34,690 nt of DNA from positions 1 to 34,690 of the forward strand of contig JAPLDP010000062.1 of NCBI GenBank assembly GCA_026391695.1, written 5' to 3'. The DNA is from Bacteroidota bacterium. Lineage in GTDB: Bacteria > Bacteroidota > Bacteroidia > Bacteroidales > JAGONC01. Numbering within the stretch: position 1 is the stretch's first letter; every line of letters starts with the position of its first letter. The translations under genes and the position numbers were made by a program. The notes under the pieces were generated by a model. It worked only from the letters and a program-made list of their open reading frames with translations, did not search any database and was not told where the DNA came from. This document shows positions 17,886-25,580 of this stretch, piece by piece.

Positions 17886-19204
17886 AAAATTTTCTGAAGC
17901 GGATGTATGACGCCACTGCTGCTGACCTTCAGAATACGGCTGCGGAATGGCTCACCGACGGGGATTACACTCTGGAGGTTCTTCCGTTTCCTGATGTCAA
18001 CGCCAGTGATAAAGGTGTTGACCGCTCAACATTTCCTGCAACGGAGGAGCCGCCACTGGCAAGATTTCCTGAAGTTCAGCGTATCCAACTCAGCAATGGT
18101 CTGAAGGTGGTTTTAGCAGAGGTTCATTCAATTCCCCTGGTGGTCTTTTCGATGCTCACCGATGCAGGCTATGCGGCTGATGCAGGCGACATGGCAGGTT
18201 TATCAAGGCTGACATCGGATCTGATGGACGAGGGGACAAATAAAAGAACAGGATCTGAGCTCAGCGATGAGCTGAATATCCTTGGTGCACGGATAACAAC
18301 AGGGGCCTCACTGGATAATTCTTATGTTGCACTGTCGACATTAAAACAGAATCTTGACCCTTCATGTGCTTTATTTGCAGAGGTCATACTTACCCCGTCA
18401 TTTACTGCAAGTGACTTTAACAGGATACAAAAGTTACAAATTAATAGAATTAAAAGAGATAAAATCGTTCCATCGAGCATAGCCACCCGGGTATACCCAA
18501 AGGTTTTGTACGGAGAAGAACACCCGTATGGAAATCCTTGGAATGGGTGCGGTTTTGAAGAGACAGTCGCGAAGGTCACCCTGAATGATGTCAGGGATTT
18601 TCATAAAAAATGGTTCCTGCCGAATAATTCAACACTCATCGTGGTAGGTGACATAACAATGGATGAAATATTGCCCAGGCTGGAGAAATTATTCGGTGCA
18701 TGGAAAAAAGGCCAGATTCCGGGAAAGCAGGTACCAGCGGTAGCACCGGGGCAGAAGCCGGCGGTATATATTGTTGACAAGCCCGAAGCCCCACAGTCGG
18801 AAGTCTTTGCAGGCTTTCTGGCACCTTCACCGAAAGATAATGGTACTATCGCCATGGATATCATGAATAAGATATTTGGTTCAGAAGCCGGTGCGCGGTT
18901 ATTTATGAATATACGTGAAGACAAACATTGGAGCTATGGAGCTTACTCATTCTTTAATGATGTGGCCGGACAACGGCCGTTTATGATGTGGGCGCCGGTG
19001 CAGACCGACAAAACAAAAGAAACCATGCAGGAGATACTCAAAGAGGTAAAGGGTATTATTGGTGATAAACCGGTGACACAGGATGAGTTCAGTCATGCCA
19101 GCTTGCAGGATTGTGGGAATCCATGTGGTCGATTGAAGGATCACTTGAACAAATCGTCAACTATGGATTTCCGGATAATTATTTCAGCAAATATCCCGGC
19201 ATGA
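17852..19204 (+). pseudogene. M16 zinc peptidase, middle part (second M16 half)
   Basis: This continues the M16 gene in the -1 frame; true coding starts near 17882 rather than at the ATG at 17852. It holds most of the second M16 repeat, which lacks the zinc motif as is usual (VHSIPLVVFSMLTDAGYAAD, then LMDEGTNKRTGSELSDELN). The inactive-half helices, FHKKWFLPNNSTLIVVGD and the SEAGARLFMNIREDKHWSYGA stretch follow. The protein sequence is plausible up to EFSHA, near 19099. The remaining codons to 19204 are out of frame and read as unrelated sequence. The family end is found in the next frame. Confidence 0.83.
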
Positions 19205-19374
19205 TAAGGTCGCTGACATGGGATGATGTCAATAATGCAGCCAAACGGCTGATGCTTCCTGATCAGATACAATGGGTGATCGTCGGCGACAGGGCCAAGA
19301 TAGAGCAAGGTATCCGTGAGATGGGTATCAAGGATATTTATTTTGTGGATGGCGACGGGAATCCGGTGAAATAG
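19111..19374 (+). pseudogene. M16 zinc peptidase, C-terminal end
   Basis: This is the last part of the M16 gene in a third frame. The family reading starts a little upstream (QLAGLWESMWS, from about 19099). It then runs through IVNYGFPDNYFSKYPGMIRS to the conserved end WVIVGDRAKIEQGIREMGI. Compared with how M16 proteins usually read between EFxxA and LPGxWE, about six residues seem to be missing here. This second break is therefore probably a small deletion rather than a single-base slip. The stop at 19372-19374 lies just before the 44-bp palindromic terminator. Confidence 0.8.
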
Positions 19375-19379
19375 ATCAA

Positions 19380-19423
19380 GAATAAAGGGATGACATCTCC
19401 GCGGAGATGTCATCCCTTTATTC
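19380..19423. terminator. 44-bp perfect palindrome, bidirectional terminator
   Basis: Twenty-two bases on each side are exact reverse complements, centred on CCGCGG at 19399-19404. Each end reads CCCTTTATT outward, so transcripts from both sides form a GC-rich hairpin followed by a short U-rich stretch. It lies 5 bp past the M16 stop. The TAA stop of the convergent T9SS gene (19418-19420) is inside it. Confidence 0.88.
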
Positions 19424-22400
19424 AAGTATCATTTTCTTTGTCAAGACTTTCCCATCATCAAGAATACAGCGAACGATATAGAATCCTTTCTCAAAACCGG
19501 AAAGGTCGGTTTGAATAAATAATTGGCCTTTAGTATCTAACCTGTAAATTATTTGCCCCTGGATATTGTATACGATAATCTTTTCACTGTTTGGCGGGAG
19601 TTTGAAGTAAACGACGGATGTAGCAGGATTGGGATAGATTAATAAAGTTGTATTATTCATCACTGGAGGAACTGAAAGGATCTTTTCAAGAATAAAATCA
19701 AAATGCAAACCATAACGGATATCTATTCCTTTGATAGTATCTGAATAATATCCTTCTGCTTCAGCGGTTACGTTATAATAGCCTGATGCGACCTCAACAG
19801 AATAATAACCTGAGGAATTGGACATAACCGGCTCATAACCCTCAACAGTAATTTCTCCATATGGAATTATTTCTCCTTGTATATCAGTTATATAACCATA
19901 AAGTTGAACTAAATATTCTGAACGGACCGTGATATTATCAATTAGACATGAAACATAATCGCCCCACCCTCCGCCACTGGTTACAAACCGGATTTTCAAT
20001 GAAGGCCAGGTAATATAGTCGCTGATGTCGTAATTATAAGTTATCCAGTTTGTTCCGGTAGAATCATCGATTTCATCTACAGTAATCCAATAGATGTTGT
20101 TCCATACTTCAACAGATAATTTATTTAAGCCCCTGGCACCATCCCTATTGTTGATGATGTTCAGGTCAAATCCAAGGGTGATACTATCATCAGGCTGATT
20201 AAGTAAAATATTGGGACTCACCAAAGCAAAGGAGTAATTTGACACCGTATTATCACATACGAATCCTGCTGAAGGAAATGGGTTTCCTTCTTCCGGGAAA
20301 ATGATCCAGTTACCCTGGTACGGTGCAAAAGACCAATTTTGATCATCATACGAAAAGGACTCCCAATTTTCATAGAATGGTAAAAAAGCAATGGAGTTTG
20401 GCGTAAGTGTTATGTTGCGGTTAATATTATAATAGGGAATGGAAATATTTGATGTCGCCGGATAATATCCATCTTTCTCTACTGTCATCATATAATACCC
20501 ATGGGGGATATTAAAGACTAAATACTGACCATCCGGAGAACAGATATCTGTATACCCCCCAGGGTAAAGTGTAATCTGTGCACCATCGACGGGCAAAGAA
20601 GTAAGAGCATCAGTAACCTTTCCTTTAACACTACCTATTCCATTTATATAAACAGTTGCAGGACCAGTCCACCATGACTCTCCTGAATAATATAGGGCCG
20701 AAACGTAATACGCATAGTTACCTGATTCAGTGACTATATCATAATAGCAGGTATCCGGCGCAGATACAAAGGCCAGTAACTCCTGATTTTTCCAAAGATT
20801 ATACCCAATGAGAGTAAACGTGGCAATTGATTTAATTGAGCCATTGTTTATGGGATTCAAAGAAGCAGGCGTGTTTTTCTGATGAGTTTGCTGTAATTTT
20901 TGTGAATTTTCTTCGGATGGTGGGTCCCAACTAACGAAAATATAACCATTATTGAGATTGTCGGCGTAAATTCCCTCCGGTGTAGGGAATTCGCTTCCGC
21001 ATTCAAATGTCAATGACGTATCAAAGGGACAGCTTACACCCATGTCATACACTGCGATCAGATTATATTCATAGATGCCTGCGGGGGATACAATATCCGT
21101 ATATAGAGTGTCAGTGACAATGGATTCATTAATTATTACATCATTTCTAAAGATATCATATCCTATGAGGCTGAAACGTACCGTACCGTCATCAAACAGA
21201 TACCGGCAGGTTCCGCTGGAATTATTAGTGCTTGTGTTGACGGATGGTCTTAATGAAACAGCTTCATCATTTGGTGACATAGAGGGTTTAGCAGGGAGAA
21301 CATAGGACTTTACTATATGATCTCCCCCAAAAGGCCCATAAACTGTAGCTCGGATCATATACAGGTCGTACTGTCCTGTTGCCCAGCTGGCTCCCACGGC
21401 GCGGTCATAGCTTCGACCCTGTCCTGCTGATGTTTCGTCGACAGCTGTAGGAGGACAATCCGGGTAGGTATGTAATTGTTCATGTGCCAGGTAAAAGTCT
21501 CCACTTCCTATTGACACATCCAGGCTGTCGATATCAAATTCAACCCATTCGTAATTGGCAGGAGTCACTTCCATTGATCCCAGATCTGTTCCGGGGTAAC
21601 CATTTGCACCATCATCGTCATAGACGTGGATCATGAATGACTGTAAATTATTCCCTACAGGCCATGACCCATCAAAGATGTGCATATGGTACTTGCGGAT
21701 TTCACAGGGATATCCTCCAGGTGTGAACCTCACGGCGGTCATTGCACCTGGATCGTACCAGGCTATGGCATTTTCAGGGACGCCATCATCGTAAGCAATT
21801 TCATAAATACCGGGTTCTGGACTTGCAGGAGGGCTCCAGGTTAAGTTTACCTCCATGCCTTCGGCTGATGCTCCAAAATTTTGCGGAGGAGTAAAATAAT
21901 CACACGTATAATAGGTAAATGGATATTCGACGATCATTGACTCACATGTTGGATATTGTGCACTAACTCCAATAACATAAAATTCGCCAACAACCAGATC
22001 AGTGAAAGTATATGTCAACTCCGTCATAAATCCCAAATGTGTGCCATTAAGATAAAGATTAAAACCAATGAGGCACGGTGGGGAAACATTCATTGTTGTA
22101 TCAGCGCGTATTTCAACATCATCGAGGCAAATACCCAGACCTCCATTGTTAATCTCACCTTTAAATCCGATTCTATAATGCTCTGATGGATTTGGAAGGG
22201 TCACCACACTTTGTGTCCACTGGGAAATATTTTGTTGAGAAAAAGAAGTTAATGGTTTCCATGGAGTGGCGTCAGAGTTTTTGTAATAGACTTTAAGCTC
22301 ATCCTGAACCGTGTCTCCGGCTTGCGTATGCCAGAAAGTCAATTTAGGCCAAAAAACATGGCTAAGGTCAAACTCAGGTGTAATGAGCATAGTTGTCGCA

Positions 22401-24151
22401 CTTGTGCCGCCAAAGGCTGCATTGAATAAGCCCGAATGTGCCTGGTCGGGTATCCCGGAAGGACTGCCTGTTTGAACTGTCCAGTATACTGTACTGTCGA
22501 TGAATTCCTGTGTCCAGCCAGGTGGTATGATTCCGCCTTCAAAGTCTTCGGAATATAGGGTTACTGCACCACCGCCGGCGAAAACGATTCTAAAGGATCC
22601 GGGATACAAAGGATCCGGGATAATAGTTGGGGGTAAACAGGTACTATGTAATGTTAAACTTAAGGAAGTGTCGTTTGCAATATGGATATTATCATGACTA
22701 TACGGTTGAAAATAAGCGAGTTCGACCCAAAGTGAATAATACCCGGTAGCAACATCACTAAAGACGACAATACCATTTTCGGGAGCTAATGCCTCATATA
22801 CATGAGCCGGATTATTGTCATCATTTTCCAGGAGCACTTGAGCTCCTTCGGGTGACTCATTGCATTCGGTTAAGACATTTATGGTTACGCTTAACGCGTT
22901 CCGAATCACATTTGACATCGCAGGTTCGGACTGATTATAAGAATATGACGCTATCACCGCGTACCTGTAATATCCAGTATCCTGGCTGATCCAACCGGTA
23001 TCATAATAAAATTCATCCAGGACAAGATCATTTATTAATACCCAATTTTCGTAATAAAACTCATCTCCTGGTTTAAGGCGATAAATATCATAATGGCATA
23101 AATGCCTGTCACCATCGGTTCCTGATTTGTCAATGTCACCTGGGGGAGTATTTTTATCAATGTCCTGATTTTTCTGCCATGCACGAATTAAAAAATCACC
23201 GAAGCCGACAGGCTGCCATTCTCCCGGAGTAGAAATTTCCTGAATATAGCTTCTGCCATCAGGATCCGACATGTCAACGGTCACCGGGGAACAGTTGGGA
23301 TAATTACCACCCTGAATTTTCACAATATAAAAGTCACCCTCGGTGATGAAGATGTTTTCTGATGAGAAGTCAGCATAGGTCCAACCCCACTCGTAGGGTG
23401 CGATCGTTGTAATGGCCAACTGTGTACCGGGAAGACCATTCGTACCGTCATCATCATAAAGTGCCATCTGAAAAGGTGCAAAGAGGTCACCGGGAGGCCA
23501 GGTTCCGTCGTAAATATTGACTTCGGCACCCAGGATTTGCGCCGGATAGCTGTCGGGGGTGAACCTTACTGCTGCCATATTGCCTTCTTCCGGCCATGCA
23601 AATACACTATCGGCTGTGCCATCATCATATTGATATTGATGGCAGTCCTGCATTTTAAACCAACTGATGTAAGGTATGTTTGGCTGATGATTTGGATCGG
23701 CATATACACTGATAACAGGATAAGGCATTTCTATGAAAATAACTTCTAAATCAACAGTTTGTTCAAAATATATGTTTACATTTTCTATTTCCACGGAAAC
23801 ATAACCATCTGCCTTGCACCTGATAAATGGCCCACCGCATGGCAATCGAGCACCATAAGAACAACATGGTACGATAGTATCAATGCCATATCCCTCAATA
23901 ATGATCCTAACCGAATCCGGACGGGGTATGCCAGGCCAAGTAGAAAAGGTCAAGCCAAGATATCCGCTGTCAGGTGGTAAAAGAGATTGATGATACGAAA
24001 CTGAGGGATTTGATGTGCCTGTTGTCATCACTTTAAAATAATCCTCTTTAATTCCCACTGCTGAAGAGTGCGGCGTTCCAAAAGAGTTCAGGATGATGAA
24101 AAGCAATAAAAAACATGCCGGGACGATTGAGGAAAGAATCTGTTTTTTCAT
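19418..24151 (-). CDS. Giant multidomain adhesin-like T9SS cargo protein
   Basis: From the ATG at 24151 (start MKKQILSS) this is a 1577-residue exported protein; earlier codons to 24232 read poorly and overlap the promoter. After the signal peptide come two related modules (about 170-320 and 780-930), each opening with YDDG and carrying VRFTP, IxDGxWPxG and the YDDDGxNGxPGT signature. Between them is a cleaved-adhesin/choice-of-anchor-J domain (SEDFEGG, about 530-680). Later come fibronectin-III-like parts, a carboxypeptidase-regulatory-like domain (about 1170-1250), a second jelly-roll domain (about 1260-1410), another regulatory-like domain (about 1415-1490) and a T9SS type A sorting domain (YPNPATSVVYF to the end). 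No catalytic motif is seen; adhesion or polymer binding is inferred. The frame is intact over 4.7 kb. Confidence 0.92.
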   Translation of the reverse strand: MKKQILSSIVPACFLLLFIILNSFGTPHSSAVGIKEDYFKVMTTGTSNPSVSYHQSLLPPDSGYLGLTFSTWPGIPRPDSVRIIIEGYGIDTIVPCCSYGARLPCGGPFIRCKADGYVSVEIENVNIYFEQTVDLEVIFIEMPYPVISVYADPNHQPNIPYISWFKMQDCHQYQYDDGTADSVFAWPEEGNMAAVRFTPDSYPAQILGAEVNIYDGTWPPGDLFAPFQMALYDDDGTNGLPGTQLAITTIAPYEWGWTYADFSSENIFITEGDFYIVKIQGGNYPNCSPVTVDMSDPDGRSYIQEISTPGEWQPVGFGDFLIRAWQKNQDIDKNTPPGDIDKSGTDGDRHLCHYDIYRLKPGDEFYYENWVLINDLVLDEFYYDTGWISQDTGYYRYAVIASYSYNQSEPAMSNVIRNALSVTINVLTECNESPEGAQVLLENDDNNPAHVYEALAPENGIVVFSDVATGYYSLWVELAYFQPYSHDNIHIANDTSLSLTLHSTCLPPTIIPDPLYPGSFRIVFAGGGAVTLYSEDFEGGIIPPGWTQEFIDSTVYWTVQTGSPSGIPDQAHSGLFNAAFGGTSATTMLITPEFDLSHVFWPKLTFWHTQAGDTVQDELKVYYKNSDATPWKPLTSFSQQNISQWTQSVVTLPNPSEHYRIGFKGEINNGGLGICLDDVEIRADTTMNVSPPCLIGFNLYLNGTHLGFMTELTYTFTDLVVGEFYVIGVSAQYPTCESMIVEYPFTYYTCDYFTPPQNFGASAEGMEVNLTWSPPASPEPGIYEIAYDDGVPENAIAWYDPGAMTAVRFTPGGYPCEIRKYHMHIFDGSWPVGNNLQSFMIHVYDDDGANGYPGTDLGSMEVTPANYEWVEFDIDSLDVSIGSGDFYLAHEQLHTYPDCPPTAVDETSAGQGRSYDRAVGASWATGQYDLYMIRATVYGPFGGDHIVKSYVLPAKPSMSPNDEAVSLRPSVNTSTNNSSGTCRYLFDDGTVRFSLIGYDIFRNDVIINESIVTDTLYTDIVSPAGIYEYNLIAVYDMGVSCPFDTSLTFECGSEFPTPEGIYADNLNNGYIFVSWDPPSEENSQKLQQTHQKNTPASLNPINNGSIKSIATFTLIGYNLWKNQELLAFVSAPDTCYYDIVTESGNYAYYVSALYYSGESWWTGPATVYINGIGSVKGKVTDALTSLPVDGAQITLYPGGYTDICSPDGQYLVFNIPHGYYMMTVEKDGYYPATSNISIPYYNINRNITLTPNSIAFLPFYENWESFSYDDQNWSFAPYQGNWIIFPEEGNPFPSAGFVCDNTVSNYSFALVSPNILLNQPDDSITLGFDLNIINNRDGARGLNKLSVEVWNNIYWITVDEIDDSTGTNWITYNYDISDYITWPSLKIRFVTSGGGWGDYVSCLIDNITVRSEYLVQLYGYITDIQGEIIPYGEITVEGYEPVMSNSSGYYSVEVASGYYNVTAEAEGYYSDTIKGIDIRYGLHFDFILEKILSVPPVMNNTTLLIYPNPATSVVYFKLPPNSEKIIVYNIQGQIIYRLDTKGQLFIQTDLSGFEKGFYIVRCILDDGKVLTKKMILE

Positions 24152-24170
24152 TTCGGTCAGTTTTATGTTC

Positions 24171-24201
24171 CAAATATACAAATTAATTCTATGTTTTGCA
24201 A
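24171..24201 (-). promoter_or_regulatory. Promoter of the giant T9SS gene
   Basis: On the minus strand TTG (24199-24201) stands 20 bp upstream of TATATTTG (24171-24178), an exact fit to the Bacteroidota vegetative promoter pattern. Transcription would start about 14 nt before the ATG at 24151. Repeat copy B lies directly upstream of this promoter, outside the transcript. Confidence 0.7.
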
Positions 24202-24239
24202 CTATAATATATCCGATAATCACTCCGTACAAAATATTA

Positions 24240-24338
24240 ATACCAAAACACCCGAAAAGGTCGGGGCTGAAAGTGAAATATTTTTCAACAAAATGAAAAA
24301 TATTTCGTAAAGCATTAATAATCAGTGATAAAATTTTA
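24240..24338 (-). repeat. 99-bp intergenic repeat, copy B
   Basis: This is the reverse-complement counterpart of 342-440, about 89% identical by eye without gaps; weaker similarity continues to about 24212. It contains a perfect hairpin: 13-bp arms at 24275-24287 and 24294-24306 around a 6-base loop, read TTTTGT on the minus strand as in copy A. A second hairpin has arms CCCGA and TCGGG (24251-24265). It points toward the giant T9SS gene and ends 89 bp before its ATG, upstream of the promoter. On the other side lies the end of the decayed LytTR gene. No coding potential is seen. Confidence 0.88.
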
Positions 24339-24384
24339 CAGATAGCACCTTATTACGATATACGCAAGGGAAGACCGGTCTTTT

Positions 24385-24536
24385 TCACCTACCGTGATTT
24401 GAGTCCTTAAATAATTTTTTCCATACTGTATCTTTAACGCTCCTGCCTATCGGCAATTCTATTCCCATAATATGGACTGTCAATGACGTGAAGGCGCTTA
24501 TTTTAGGAATGGAAACGATATAGGATTTATGAATCC
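24385..24536 (-). pseudogene. C-terminal remnant of the second LytTR regulator
   Basis: This stretch reads LRIHKSYIVSIPKI, then ELPIGRSVKDTVWKKLF, and ends in TGA at 24385-24387, which is the normal end of a LytTR domain. It is out of frame with the preceding part. One extra T in the five-T run (24539-24543, minus strand) would join NF to LRIHK. It has no start of its own and would not be translated as the sequence stands. Confidence 0.75.
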
Positions 24537-24803
24537 TTAAAAATTGATCATAGGGTAATTTTTTTCAAACTCGTGCATGGTTTTTCTTGTCAGATAAGTT
24601 TTATCCTCCGCATGGATTTTAATGTATTCACCATAGCCTTCAATATATGAGATATCTTTCAAATATACTTTGAAGACTTTTTTATTATCCCGGATATAAA
24701 TAAATGGTTCTTCGGCAGGAGTTTGGCGGGATACTGCGATGTTACCTGAAGGTTTTTCCATCCTTTCATAATACCTGTTCACTGCTTTCAGGAATCTTTC
24801 CAA
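24537..24803 (-). pseudogene. Second LytTR regulator, middle part (start of LytTR domain)
   Basis: This part carries the end of the receiver domain (FLKAVNRYYERM) and the first half of a LytTR domain (DISYIEGYGEYIKI, YLTRKTMHEFEKN). It is joined neither to the receiver part upstream nor to the LytTR end downstream. One missing A at about 24813-24816 would restore DYLLKPISLERFLKAV, and one missing T at 24539-24543 would restore the end. The ATG at 24803 lies inside family sequence and is not a natural start. Confidence 0.78.
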
Positions 24804-25126
24804 TGAAATCGGCTTAGGGGATAATCCACCACGTCGAGATCAAAGCCCTTAAGAGCATACTGCCGGTATGCCGTGGTGAGGATGACCTTTGGAGGATGGC
24901 TGAGGATTTTGAGAAAATCCAGCCCGCTTATCTGGGGCATGTGAATATCGAGAAACATCAGGTCAATGTTTTCTTTTCTGAGGACATCCATGGCCTGGAG
25001 AGCATTACGGCACTCGGCCACGATTTCCAATGTGTCGACTTTTTTGACGTGCGATTTTATCAGTTTGATGGCCAGGGGCTCATCATCCACGATTATGCAT
25101 TTTGTTTTCGGAGAGGTACTTTCCAT
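24788..25126 (-). pseudogene. Second LytTR regulator, receiver part
   Basis: This encodes a complete-looking receiver domain up to about residue 102: acidic pair in IVDDEPLA, phosphoacceptor Asp60 in LMFLDIHMPQ, the Thr of LTTAYR and LDVVDY. After that a frameshift replaces the conserved LLKPIS with PLSRFHWKDS and a stop. With the two parts downstream, the original gene ran from 25126 to 24385 and had two frameshifts. It starts 4 bp after the stop of a truncated LytS-like kinase. Compared with the intact regulator at 14560-15288 it is a related but clearly different paralogue. A free receiver domain might still be made, but no output would remain. Confidence 0.83.
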
Positions 25127-25130
25127 TGAG

Positions 25131-25415
25131 TTATAAATTTATATCCAACTTGATCCGGAAAACACTTTCATCATCAGAAATAATCAGATGATGCCTGTCG
25201 GGATACAATAGCTGAAGGCGTTTTTTTACATTTTCAATACCGATTCCGGTAGGCTGGTCTTCATTCGGAATCACTTTGCTGTTGGCAATGGTAAAATTCA
25301 GCTTGTCACCGGTTATTTTCAGCTTCAGGGTGATCCATGGAGAGCCCACGTCGTTGCTTGCCCCATGTTTGAAACTGTTTTCAATGAAATGACGAAAAAG
25401 GTATATCAATAACAT
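25131..25415 (-). pseudogene. C-terminal stub of a LytS-like sensor kinase
   Basis: Only the ATPase end of a LytS-type kinase is left: HFIENSFKHG (N-box) and PTGIGIENVKKRLQLLYPDRH (G-box, shortened here). The membrane part and the NPHFLFN phosphoacceptor region, about 200 residues or more, are missing. Only 165 bp separate this stub from the purF-like gene, and they do not encode the missing part. Just before the N-box the sequence reads MLLIYLFRHFIEN, where the family usually has a shorter LLLPFIEN. It cannot act as a kinase and supports real loss of this two-component pair, unless the assembly is chimeric here. Confidence 0.8.
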
Positions 25416-25580
25416 CCATATTGCGGTAAACGGTTAAACGGCAGGTAAATTCTGTCACAAATTTCTTAAAACAGTGCTTAAGGGAATTTTCAAAAATAGT
25501 ACTCCGGGGCGATAGTGATTAAGAAATTCACTATTATTGCATCTCAGACATAAACTTTCCTATAATCAGTATTTACAACC

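Noticed and set aside
342-24338. The 99-bp repeats as terminal inverted repeats of a 24-kb mobile element
   Set aside because: No transposase, integrase or target duplication is seen, the content is ordinary chromosomal genes (rnr, sigma factor), and each copy relates better to the gene next to it.
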